Position numbers and translations under genes: made by a program
The notes under the pieces: generated by a model
What the model saw: the letters and a program-made list of their open reading frames with translations, nothing else
Told to the model about the DNA's origin: nothing
Database searches by the model: none
Origin: CAVXJN01 sp963762165
GTDB lineage: Bacteria; Pseudomonadota; Gammaproteobacteria; JASBUN01
Reading direction: 5' to 3'
NCBI GenBank assembly: GCA_963762165.1
Contig: CAVXJN010000001.1
Coordinates: 558,001-622,000, forward strand
Length of the DNA stretch: 64,000 nucleotides
Part shown: in pieces, positions 20,888-29,182 of the stretch
How positions within the stretch are numbered: the first letter of the stretch is position 1
Layout: every line of letters starts with the position of its first letter

Positions 20888-21872
20888 CGCTGAGACCGAC
20901 TAGCCGATCAGCCATTTCCATCACCCGTGGATCATGGGTTGAGAACACGAATGTAGTGTCTTCCTCACGGTTGATCTCTCTCATCAACCGCAAAATGCCT
21001 TCTCCCGTAGCGTGATCAAGATTTGCGGTCGGCTCGTCCGCCAATACCACCGAGGGGCGCGTGGCCAGCGCCCGAGCAATCGCGACCCGCTGGCGCTGTC
21101 CTCCACTGAGCTCGTTGGGACGGTGTCGTTTGAATTTGGACAATCCTACGACGTCCAGGTAGCGCTCCACTCGCTGGCCCCGCTTTTCTCGAGATAGATC
21201 CTTATTTTGCAAAAGAGGATACTCGATGTTTTCCCACGCAGTAAGCACCGGAAGCAAATTGAAGGTCTGAAATACGAAACCCAATGTCTGGGCCCGAAGG
21301 TCCGCCAGTTGATCGGGACTGCGCGAACTCACATTCTGATTTTCGATGTAAATATCGCCACGAGTAGGCGTATCGATACAACCGATCAAATTGAGCAGCG
21401 TGGATTTTCCGCTGCCGCTTGGACCGGCCAAAGCCAAAAACTCGCCTCGCCGGACTTCGAGGCTTACGTCGCGCAACGCCGAGACCGTCTGTTTGCCAAG
21501 CGCGTATTCCTTCCACACTTTGTCGACCCTGACCAGTGCATTGTCCGTATCCGAAGCGGGGTGGTCGACTCCTGAGACCGCAAAGGTTAGCCGGTAATCG
21601 CCGAGCACAACCAAGTCACCGTCCCGCAGGGCGCTGCGATGACACTTGGCGCCGTTGACGATGAGCCCGTTGGTGCTGTCCAGATCTTCGATGAGGAAGG
21701 TACCGCCTTGCGTGCGGGTGATCTTGGCGTGCTTTCGGCTGACCGAGCAGTCTTCCAAGAACAGGTCGGAACTGGGCAGTCGTCCAATGTAGAAGCGAGC
21801 CCGGCGAACTTCGACTGTCCGCCGTCGCTCGGAGCCTCGTTCCACTTGCAGCGTCGCAATCCGGTCTTCCAT
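20868..21872 (-). CDS. FHA domain fused to LolD/MacB-type ABC transporter ATPase
   Basis: The N-terminal 100 residues form an FHA domain (FYIGRLPSSDLFLEDCSVSR, KHAKITRTQGG, LDSTNGLIVNGAK), which binds phosphothreonine. The rest is a complete ABC ATPase: Walker A AGPSGSGKSTLLNLIG, Q-loop FVFQTFNLLP, signature NELSGGQRQRVAIARAL, Walker B VVLADEPTANLD and H-loop FSTHDPRVMEMAD. The start at 21872 (MEDRIATLQVERG) is preferred because the 44 residues upstream look unlike protein. Start at 22004 is possible, but it would overlap the divergent LolA-like gene. Likely partner of the two permeases at 22875-25340. The fusion suggests transport gated by a Ser/Thr kinase; none is seen in the window. Confidence 0.88.
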   Translation of the reverse strand: MEDRIATLQVERGSERRRTVEVRRARFYIGRLPSSDLFLEDCSVSRKHAKITRTQGGTFLIEDLDSTNGLIVNGAKCHRSALRDGDLVVLGDYRLTFAVSGVDHPASDTDNALVRVDKVWKEYALGKQTVSALRDVSLEVRRGEFLALAGPSGSGKSTLLNLIGCIDTPTRGDIYIENQNVSSRSPDQLADLRAQTLGFVFQTFNLLPVLTAWENIEYPLLQNKDLSREKRGQRVERYLDVVGLSKFKRHRPNELSGGQRQRVAIARALATRPSVVLADEPTANLDHATGEGILRLMREINREEDTTFVFSTHDPRVMEMADRLVGLSDGQISE

Positions 21873-22011
21873 TTGCACAAACTCGGTTCCCGCCCCTCCC
21901 GTCCGGGGGGCCAATCGCTGACGCGCACCCGCCCTCTTCCCAACCATGAGGGAACACCCTCGGCTGTGGTAAGCTCTGCCAAATCGGGTGAACACGAGCG
22001 ACACGTTATCT

Positions 22012-22833
22012 ATGAGCTTGAATACTAGCAGACTTTTTACCGTTTACGGATCCGCGAGGCCCGTCAAGCGCGCAGCGGCATGGCATGTCGGCCTGCTGAC
22101 CATGATCTTCCTGGCTACATCCTTGTGGGACTCGCCGCGGGCATCGGCGACTCAGACGCCTAAGGCTCAAGAGATCCTGCAGCGTGCGGACCGCATCCGC
22201 TTTCCCGGCGATCCGTTTCAGGTCGATGTTACCGTTACCAACGAAGAACAGGGTCGCAACGAGGAAGTGCGCAAATATCGCATACTGTCCAAAGGGCACG
22301 ACCGCACCCTCGTTCAGACGCTAGCCCCGGCAATCGACCGCGGCCAGATACTGCTGATGCGTGATCACGACCTATGGGCGTTTCTTCCCAACATCTCGCA
22401 ACCGATACGGCTACCACTTTCGCAACGTTTAACCGGACAAGTAGCCAATGGAGACCTAGCAAGAGCCAATTTTGTCGGTGACTACTCGCCGAAGTTGCTC
22501 GGCCAAGAAAAACTCCGCGGCGACGATTACTATGTGCTCGAACTGAACGCGGTCGACCGATGGGTCACTTACCATCAGGTCAAATATTGGGTTCATACCA
22601 AGTCCTTTCGCCCCTACAAGGCTGAATACTACGCCCTGTCCGGACGCCTGCTAAAAACCGCGCGTTACCTGAATTTTCAACGACTCGGTGGCGACGAACG
22701 CCCCAGCCGCCTTGTCATTGACGACGCTCTTCGCAACGGTCGTCGTTCAATCATGGACTACGCGCACATGCGACTTCGCAACCTTCCCGACAAGTACTTC
22801 AATAAGGATTACTTGAAAAAGCTGAGCCGCTAA
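22012..22833 (+). CDS. Outer-membrane lipoprotein-sorting (LolA-like) protein
   Basis: About 273 residues with a signal peptide (HVGLLTMIFLATSLWDSPRA) and a LolA-like fold of the PF17131 type: EILQRADRIRFPGDPFQVDV, VRKYRILSKGHDRTLVQTLA, DHDLWAFLPNISQPIRLPLS and YDYAHMRL-like end. Proteins of this kind pair with RND or LolCDE-like transporters and DUF1302 barrels, probably carrying a lipid or lipoprotein across the periplasm. It is the only plus-strand gene in the cluster, between the permeases and the ATPase. ATG at 21988 is an alternative start. Confidence 0.82.
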   Translation: MSLNTSRLFTVYGSARPVKRAAAWHVGLLTMIFLATSLWDSPRASATQTPKAQEILQRADRIRFPGDPFQVDVTVTNEEQGRNEEVRKYRILSKGHDRTLVQTLAPAIDRGQILLMRDHDLWAFLPNISQPIRLPLSQRLTGQVANGDLARANFVGDYSPKLLGQEKLRGDDYYVLELNAVDRWVTYHQVKYWVHTKSFRPYKAEYYALSGRLLKTARYLNFQRLGGDERPSRLVIDDALRNGRRSIMDYAHMRLRNLPDKYFNKDYLKKLSR

Positions 22834-22874
22834 ACGGATATCCAACGGGACAAACTCGACTCGAGCGGTTTGCC

Positions 22875-24086
22875 TCATATATTTTGGCGCAGCGCATTGA
22901 CGATATGCAATTTCGAGGCTCTTCGTGCCGGAAATAACGACGCCAAGACTGCCGCGACTGCACCAACAACACTCGCCAATGCTAGCACTGACGGGACAAT
23001 GCGAATCGATGCGACATAGCCAGTATTGGAGCCCGGCGGAGGAGGCATCTGTATTCCGATTTGCGAAAGCACAAGCGAGAGCAATGCACCAATACCGACG
23101 CCGAGTGCCGCGCCGGTCAAGCCCAGTATTATGTTCTCAACCAGCACCAGTCGAAAGATTTGGCCACGCCGGTTGCCGAGCGCCAGCAAAGTCCCGAATT
23201 CGCCAGTTCGCTCGTAGATTGTCATGTTGACGGTGCTTGCGACACCGAGCAATACCATGATCAGGATAATCGCCTGAAGCGTAGCGAACTGACGCCGGTA
23301 AAGTGCGACCGTCTTATTGTAGAAATCTGCCAACTCGTACCAAGGCTTGATTTCATATCGCCCGCTGTCCAAGCGGTCGGTCAACGCCTGGACGACACGA
23401 TCCGTATTTTCCGTCCGGTCCAGGACCGCAATGATCGAATGCACTGCATTCGAAAACAACAACTCTTTGGCCGTGGACAACGGGACTCGAACCGCGCGAT
23501 CGTCGTAATCCTTGGAAAAACTTCGAAATACGCCTATCACATTGAATTCTAATGTATTTAACGCACCTTCTGGCGTGCTTACCGTGACTGTCACGTAGCT
23601 GCCTGGCTTGAGTTGCAGCGCTCCGGCGACACCCTCACCAATCAATGCGCCATATTGATCCGATCCTGTTAACTGTCTGCCCGCAACGATTGTCAATGCG
23701 GAGCCCAGCCGGGCTTCCGCATCCGGCTCGATCCCCTCCCCGCGGATTGGAATATCCCCTTTTCCATTGCTCGCCATTCCGGAAAAATAAGAGCGCGCCA
23801 GCACTTCTTTCACATGCGGCAGCGCCGTCAACCGCTCCACTAGCTTCGCCGGATCGCTGATCGAATACTTCACCGGATCACGACGACCGAATTTTGAGTA
23901 CCCTGCGTGGAACACTTGCAGGTGTCCCAAGCGAGAATGAATCGTGGCTTCGCGCAACTGCACGAACGAGTCTTCGATGAAGCCACCGCTGACGACGATC
24001 GCGGCTACGCCTGATACGATCGCCGCCAATGTAATTGCCGTGCGAAGACGATGCCGAAACGTATTACGAAATGCGAGCTTCAACAT
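22875..24086 (-). CDS. FtsX/MacB-family ABC transporter permease, second of pair
   Basis: 403 residues: N-terminal membrane helix (LAAIVSGVAAIVVSGGFI), a large MacB-type periplasmic domain, then three C-terminal helices (AIILIMVLLGVASTVNMTIY, NIILGLTGAALGVGIGALLS, ALASVVGAVAAVLASLFPAR). Shared motifs with the upstream permease are REATIHSQFGH-like REATIHSRLGHLQV, MPPPPGSNTGY and ERTGEFGTLLALG. Starts 24 bases after the upstream permease stop, so co-transcribed. Together they would form a LolCE-like heterodimer. The frame is unbroken. Confidence 0.87.
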   Translation of the reverse strand: MLKLAFRNTFRHRLRTAITLAAIVSGVAAIVVSGGFIEDSFVQLREATIHSRLGHLQVFHAGYSKFGRRDPVKYSISDPAKLVERLTALPHVKEVLARSYFSGMASNGKGDIPIRGEGIEPDAEARLGSALTIVAGRQLTGSDQYGALIGEGVAGALQLKPGSYVTVTVSTPEGALNTLEFNVIGVFRSFSKDYDDRAVRVPLSTAKELLFSNAVHSIIAVLDRTENTDRVVQALTDRLDSGRYEIKPWYELADFYNKTVALYRRQFATLQAIILIMVLLGVASTVNMTIYERTGEFGTLLALGNRRGQIFRLVLVENIILGLTGAALGVGIGALLSLVLSQIGIQMPPPPGSNTGYVASIRIVPSVLALASVVGAVAAVLASLFPARRASKLHIVNALRQNI

Positions 24087-24110
24087 TTCTGAGCACCAGC
24101 GATGTTGAAC

Positions 24111-25340
24111 TTAGATAGAATGACGCAGCGCATCCACAATCTCTAAACGAGAAGCCTTCCACGCCGGATAGACTCCAGCGATACTCGTAGTCACCCATGC
24201 GAGCAAAAATGCATTAGCCACGATCCCCCACGTGAGAAGGATTTGACCAGTGTATCCTTTGTCCATTCCTGGCGGCGGCGGCATGGGGATACCGATTATT
24301 GAAATCAGCCACGCGAGCACAGCGCCGATGCCAAGTCCTAAGATCGCTCCGATCAACCCCAAGAGTGAGCTTTCCCAAAGAAAGAGACGAAGAATCGTTT
24401 TTCTCTTTAAGCCGATCGCCATCAAAGTACCGATTTCTCCCGTACGCTCCAGTACATTCATCACCAGAACATTGGAAATACTCAACACCACGATAAGAGC
24501 GATGATGAGCTCAACGGCCCCCATTTGCTCAGACAGTAACTTCACCGTTTTTCTGTAGAAATCCGCACGGGCGTACCACGGAATGAATTTCACATTACGA
24601 CGCTCGGAATGGAACCGTGCTCGTAACGCTCGCAGCATATCACCAGTACTTTCCGTATCGGTTAGCAAAATCAGCCACGAATGAGATCCCGAAGTTCGCA
24701 ACAGCGTGCGGGCTTGGCTGATAGGCAACCGCAGAGCGGCATCATCGTATGCTTTGCTTACACTCACGAACAGGCCGACCACGCGGAGCTCGATCGCGTT
24801 TATTCCTCCACTTTCCGAATTAGCCAAAAGCACCACCGAATCGCCGGGTTTAGCGTTTAGGTTTCTAGCCAGTCCGCGTCCAAGAACCACTTCACGTTCA
24901 TCGGGGGCCCCCGCGTGGGATAGGCCTCTACCTGACACTATCCTTAATGCACGACTGAGCTTCACTTCTTTTCCGGGCTCGACCCCCTCGCCGAGAAATG
25001 AAACGGTCGTATCCCCCCGACTAATCATGCCGCTTAGGGAAAGGCGCTCGGCGATTAGGTCGACGCCGGGCATTTTTTCTATCTGTTTCTCCAACGGAGA
25101 ATTTTCCGGCAACAGATAGGCAAAGGGATCCGCGACGCCCGCTTCCTCGTAGCCTGGCTGAACCACTTGAATGTGGCCGAATTGTGAATGAATCGTCGCT
25201 TCACGCATTGCCCAAAAAATCCACGCAACGAAGCCCTCGGCCAGCATCAGGGCCACTACCGCCGCTACGACCGTAGCCAGCGCTATTGACGCACGTCGGC
25301 GATTACGCAAAAGATTCCGGACTGGCAATGGTATTTGCAC
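24111..25340 (-). CDS. FtsX/MacB-family ABC transporter permease, first of pair
   Basis: 409 residues, same layout as its neighbour: first helix SIALATVVAAVVALMLAEGF, periplasmic domain with REATIHSQFGHIQVVQPGYE, then helices around IIALIVVLSISNVLVMNVLE, LLGLIGAILGLGIGAVLAWL and ANAFLLAWVTTSIAGVYPAW. The motif MPPPPGMDKGY sits before the last helix in both copies. As the first gene of the minus-strand run it should carry the operon promoter just above 25340. A substrate (lipid, lipoprotein or other envelope molecule) cannot be read from sequence. Confidence 0.87.
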   Translation of the reverse strand: MQIPLPVRNLLRNRRRASIALATVVAAVVALMLAEGFVAWIFWAMREATIHSQFGHIQVVQPGYEEAGVADPFAYLLPENSPLEKQIEKMPGVDLIAERLSLSGMISRGDTTVSFLGEGVEPGKEVKLSRALRIVSGRGLSHAGAPDEREVVLGRGLARNLNAKPGDSVVLLANSESGGINAIELRVVGLFVSVSKAYDDAALRLPISQARTLLRTSGSHSWLILLTDTESTGDMLRALRARFHSERRNVKFIPWYARADFYRKTVKLLSEQMGAVELIIALIVVLSISNVLVMNVLERTGEIGTLMAIGLKRKTILRLFLWESSLLGLIGAILGLGIGAVLAWLISIIGIPMPPPPGMDKGYTGQILLTWGIVANAFLLAWVTTSIAGVYPAWKASRLEIVDALRHSI

Positions 25341-25920
25341 GATACGCTGATGCCTAACGACGCTCTGTTAGCAGGCGCCAATCTTACCACGGCACGATTC
25401 CGCGCCGCCGAAAACCACGGTCTCGCAATCGACCAACGATGGAACACCACACATGGCAAAAATGACTATGCACAATCTTGCGGAGAAATCGCGATCATGG
25501 CGTCCGCTCGCCATTCTAAAGCGAATGCCCATGCCACTACTCGACTACCCCAGCCAATACTGTCAGCACACAGACGCCATTTCATCCAACGAGAAAAATG
25601 CGGCGTAGGTCACAGATGCCTTCTAGACAAAGGCCGCTTTTTCAATTATATAACGGTATCTGACACACCGCGCGACAGGTTGAATTTCCCATCCCGGGAC
25701 GGGTTCACGACCCGTCTACCGTCGTCACGCTGAATAGCAACGATCGGCGCGCCTCGAGTTAATCGCCGATACCGGCCATAAAAAACAACGCTCGACAGAC
25801 AATAATTATGAAGCTTTGTGCTTTGCCTGCCCTTCTCCCCTCTCGATCGAGTTGCCCTAGCACGACCCGCACAAAGGATCGCGACAAGAGTATCGACCGA
25901 AACGATGTGCTTAAATAGAC
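25341..25920. other. Divergent intergenic region, no supported gene
   Basis: 580 bases between the permease operon (minus) and the nitroreductase operon (plus). Promoters for both must lie here. A 132-codon plus-strand open frame (25335-25733) overlaps the permease start and has no recognisable domain or ribosome site, so I do not call it. An AT-rich patch with TATATAAC near 25650 could be a -10 element. Confidence 0.5.
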
Positions 25921-27021
25921 ATGAATTCTTCAGGTAGCCAAAAGGTGGTCACCAATTACGGACTCATGACTGCGTTTTTACAACGCATGATTGCTGCAGG
26001 CATCCGCGCCCCATCTGGAGACAATTGCCAGCCGTGGTGGTTTGAGGCGAGCGCAGGGAATACACTTAGCATCCACGTCGATCTACCGCAGGCCGAAAGC
26101 TTTTTCGATTTCAAGCACCGCGGGTCCCTGCTATCAGTCGGAGCAGTAATCGAGAACATGCGCCTCCAGGCAGCCATGGAGGGTTTTGACTGCACGTTAT
26201 CGTACCCCGGGAACACCGGGGAAACCGGTCCCGCAGCTCAGGTAGCATTCCGACCCACATCCGCCAAAGGGTCTCAGGCTACGCTGCAAGCCGCAATGTG
26301 GCAACGTACCGTCAACCGACGGCCGTTCCTACCAGCACGGATCATGCGCAGTAAACTTCAGGCGTTGACTGAGAACCCTGTCGCAGGCGTGCGCGTCAGA
26401 TTTTTCCAGCGTCGCAGTGAAATCAAACAATGGGCGCGGCTGATCTATGCAGCGGATCGAATACGATATTCTCACCCAGTTATTCATGAGCAGGTATTTT
26501 CGAAAATTCTTTTGTCCAAGAATGAAGCACTAACCAAACGTGTCGGACTGGAAATCGATCGTCTCGGCGCAGGACCCATCGCCAAACCACTCATGCGCTT
26601 GATACGTCCTTGGGACCGAATGCATCGGCTCCGATATATTGCCGCGGACCGATTACTCGCCCGTCAAGCACAGATGCTGGCCCTGGCCAGCGGTGCGCTG
26701 TGCGTCGTTTCGATCGAGACCAATGACAACGACGCTTGGATTCGCGCGGGCGAACAAGTCGAACGCTTATGGATCAAAGCACAGTCATTAGGACTATGTG
26801 TACATCCTATAACCGTGGCTCTTTTCCTTGACATGCGCTACCGCGAAACCGGCACAGACGGATTTCGGGCCGATCACCAAAAGTTCTTGGAAGAGATCCG
26901 CGCGGGCATCGACCGCTTGATCCCAGACGGCCAATGCGCCATGTTGTTTCGGCTTGGAGTTGGCCCAATGATGGCACATCCGGCCGTTCGCAAATCCCCG
27001 GAAACGTTTCTTCGGCAATAA
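25921..27021 (+). CDS. Nitroreductase-family flavoprotein (Acg-like)
   Basis: 366 residues. The FMN-binding start of the family is clear: AAGIRAPSGDNCQPWWFEAS, followed by FFDFKHRGSLLSVGAVIENM; the second half has MWQRTVNRRPF and ALASGALCVVSIETND, and QVERLWIKAQSLGLCVHPIT near the C terminus matches the last conserved helix and strand. Such proteins bind FMN and reduce or, in some biosynthetic pathways, oxidise substrates. It is followed by a methyltransferase (66-base gap) and an E1-like adenylyltransferase, which points to a biosynthetic or modification role rather than detoxification. Substrate unknown. Confidence 0.82.
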   Translation: MNSSGSQKVVTNYGLMTAFLQRMIAAGIRAPSGDNCQPWWFEASAGNTLSIHVDLPQAESFFDFKHRGSLLSVGAVIENMRLQAAMEGFDCTLSYPGNTGETGPAAQVAFRPTSAKGSQATLQAAMWQRTVNRRPFLPARIMRSKLQALTENPVAGVRVRFFQRRSEIKQWARLIYAADRIRYSHPVIHEQVFSKILLSKNEALTKRVGLEIDRLGAGPIAKPLMRLIRPWDRMHRLRYIAADRLLARQAQMLALASGALCVVSIETNDNDAWIRAGEQVERLWIKAQSLGLCVHPITVALFLDMRYRETGTDGFRADHQKFLEEIRAGIDRLIPDGQCAMLFRLGVGPMMAHPAVRKSPETFLRQ

Positions 27022-27087
27022 AACGCAGCGTCTGCGCATAATAGCTGTCATATTCAAACGAAACGCGTGCCCCACGGAGAGTGTAAT

Positions 27088-28119
27088 ATGGACAAAGAAC
27101 TGAAATTCGACGACTTAGCCCTGATTGCCGCGGGCCATACCGCGTTCCAACTATTGTGGTCCGGTCTGCAACTCGGGTTGTTTGATTTCCTGTCCGCGAA
27201 TCCCGGTGCATCACGTGACCAGATCATGAAACACGCGGACCTCCAGGAGCAACCTGCCCGAATTCTCTTGATCGGTCTAACGACACTGAAGCTGATAAAA
27301 AAGGAAGGGGATGGTTATCGGAACGCCGACGTGGTAGCGCAAGTTCTGGTATCCAATAGCCCAGCGTACATGGGCGACGTGTTGGGATGGCAATACCATA
27401 TTGTCTATCCGGGCGAGATGGACCTTCTTCGCGCGTTGCAGGAAAATACGAATGTGGGGCTGGGGCGATTCACCGGCACGGAAAACAACCTCTATGATCG
27501 CCTCTCGCACACCCCCGAACTGGAGAAGATTTTCCATGACGCGATGAGTTCGTTATCGAAGTCGGCCAATGTGCTTCTGGCCGAAGAGGTCCCCCTCACG
27601 AGCATCTCTCATCTGGTCGACGCAGGCGGAGGCGATGGTACGAACGCTATCACCCTCGCTAAAGCCAACCCGCATCTCAAGGTCACCGTATTTGACTCGC
27701 CCACGGTCTGCGCCTTGGCTGAGCAGAACATACGCGAGGCAGGCATGGGGGACCGTGTAGACACCTTTCACGGCAACCTTTTTAACACCGACCTCCCCAC
27801 TGGTATCGACGCCATCTTGCTGGCGCACATGATGACCATCTGGTCTCCGGAGCACGACACGACTGTGCTGAAAAAGGCTTATGACGCGCTTCCCGCCGGA
27901 GGTCGGGTGATCGTGTTCAATATGATGGGGAACGACGATGAAGACGGGCCAATCACGGCAGCGTTGGGATCGCCCTATTTCCTGTCGATCGCCACCGGCG
28001 AAGGCATGCTATACACCTGGAAAGATTATGAATCATTTATGGACCGCGCCGGCTTTAAAAAGATCGAACGCATTTCACTGCCAAGAGATCACGGCGTGCT
28101 AATCGGCATCAAGCAATGA
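27088..28119 (+). CDS. SAM-dependent O-methyltransferase (acetylserotonin OMT-like)
   Basis: 343 residues from the ATG at 27088, with GGAGAG upstream. An N-terminal winged-helix dimerisation domain (TAFQLLWSGLQLGLFDFLSA, PARILLIGLTTLKLIKKEGD) precedes a class I methyltransferase domain with SAM motif LVDAGGGDGTNAITLAKANP, acidic VTVFDSPTVC and LLAHMMTIWSPEHD. These enzymes methylate hydroxyls on small aromatic or polyketide-like molecules. Its stop overlaps the ATG of the ThiF-like gene (ATGA), indicating coupled translation. Confidence 0.85.
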   Translation: MDKELKFDDLALIAAGHTAFQLLWSGLQLGLFDFLSANPGASRDQIMKHADLQEQPARILLIGLTTLKLIKKEGDGYRNADVVAQVLVSNSPAYMGDVLGWQYHIVYPGEMDLLRALQENTNVGLGRFTGTENNLYDRLSHTPELEKIFHDAMSSLSKSANVLLAEEVPLTSISHLVDAGGGDGTNAITLAKANPHLKVTVFDSPTVCALAEQNIREAGMGDRVDTFHGNLFNTDLPTGIDAILLAHMMTIWSPEHDTTVLKKAYDALPAGGRVIVFNMMGNDDEDGPITAALGSPYFLSIATGEGMLYTWKDYESFMDRAGFKKIERISLPRDHGVLIGIKQ

Positions 28120-29051
28120 CGCAACCGGAAGCCGATAAGAAGCCGCGCAATCCACAAGGTCAAGTCGACGCGCAATTCGACTATCACGCTGCTTTCAGTC
28201 GCAACCTTGGGCTGGTGCAACCCGAAGAGCAGGACACGCTTCGCCGCAGCAAGATCGCGATCGCGGGCCTGGGAGGCGTTGGAGGGGTACATGTGCACAC
28301 CCTTGCACGGCTGGGCATCGGACGATTCCATCTCGCCGATTTCGACTCGTTCGAGTTGCCAAACTTCAATCGCCAAGCGGGCGCAACTGTGTCAAATCTG
28401 GGCAAGAGCAAATGCAGCGTGATGGCTGCTACTTTGACGGACATAAATCCAACGTCTGAAATTACGAGGTTCGAAGACGGGATCCATGCCGGCAACGTAG
28501 ATCGGTTTCTTGAAGATGTCGATGTCGTTGTGGACGGCCTCGATTTTTTCGCCGTTGAGGCCCGCGATTTGCTCTATACCCGCGCTCGCGAGGCTGGCCT
28601 TCCCGTCGTCGGCGCAGGCCCCATCGGTTTCAGCGCGATTCTGCTTGTTTTCACACCCGATGGAATGGGCTGGCACGAATATTTCGCGATGGACCTCGCC
28701 AAAAATACGGTGGACAAGTACGTGCTGTTCGGCTTGGGTAATGCGCCGAAGGCTACCCATCTATCCTACATGGATAGGCGCTATGTCAGCCTGGATAAGA
28801 AAATCGGCCCTTCCTGCGCCGCCGCCGTGCAATTATGCGGCGGCTGGATCGGGGCCGAAGTGGTTAAACTGTTGTTGGGCAGGGGGCCTGTATTGGCTGC
28901 GCCCTATTACCACCAATTCGACGCATACAAATGCAAATATGTGCGCGGAAAGTTGAGATGGGGGAATAAAGGACCGTTACAGAGGCTGAAGTTCCTGATC
29001 TTCAAAAAGATCTATCTCTCGAAATCGCAGAACGCCCGTCAACCGATCTAG
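28116..29051 (+). CDS. ThiF/MoeB/E1-like adenylyltransferase
   Basis: 311 residues. ATP-binding glycine loop IAGLGGVGGVHVHTLARLG, then HLADFDSFELPNFNRQAGAT (the D-x-D...N-x-x-R-Q signature) and GKSKCSVMAATLTDINP. E1-like proteins adenylate a carboxyl group, often the C terminus of a peptide or ubiquitin-like protein. The zinc-binding CxxC pairs of MoeB/ThiF are absent, and no clear catalytic cysteine loop is visible (Cys occurs in GPSCAAAVQLCGGW), so it may only adenylate or dehydrate, as TcdA-like proteins do. No ubiquitin-like or precursor peptide gene is seen beside it. Last gene of the operon, ending before a strong terminator. Confidence 0.85.
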   Translation: MTQPEADKKPRNPQGQVDAQFDYHAAFSRNLGLVQPEEQDTLRRSKIAIAGLGGVGGVHVHTLARLGIGRFHLADFDSFELPNFNRQAGATVSNLGKSKCSVMAATLTDINPTSEITRFEDGIHAGNVDRFLEDVDVVVDGLDFFAVEARDLLYTRAREAGLPVVGAGPIGFSAILLVFTPDGMGWHEYFAMDLAKNTVDKYVLFGLGNAPKATHLSYMDRRYVSLDKKIGPSCAAAVQLCGGWIGAEVVKLLLGRGPVLAAPYYHQFDAYKCKYVRGKLRWGNKGPLQRLKFLIFKKIYLSKSQNARQPI

Positions 29052-29130
29052 CGACACCCGTAAGCCGCTTATTCGCTCACGCGCCGACCCGATCTCAGCA
29101 AAACCTGTTTGCCGCTGCATCGGCATAAAA

Positions 29131-29161
29131 AAACCGCACAGCCAAATCGGCTGTGCGGTTT
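29131..29161. terminator. Bidirectional rho-independent terminator
   Basis: A perfect 13-bp stem (AAACCGCACAGCC / GGCTGTGCGGTTT) with loop AAATC, preceded by an A-run and ending in Ts, so it works on both strands. It separates the convergent ThiF-like and PEP-CTERM genes. Confidence 0.92.
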
Positions 29162-29182
29162 CAGGCAAAAGCCGCGCTGCGC

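Noticed and set aside
25335..25733. 132-codon plus-strand frame in the divergent intergenic region
   Set aside because: It overlaps the permease start, lacks a ribosome site and resembles no family.
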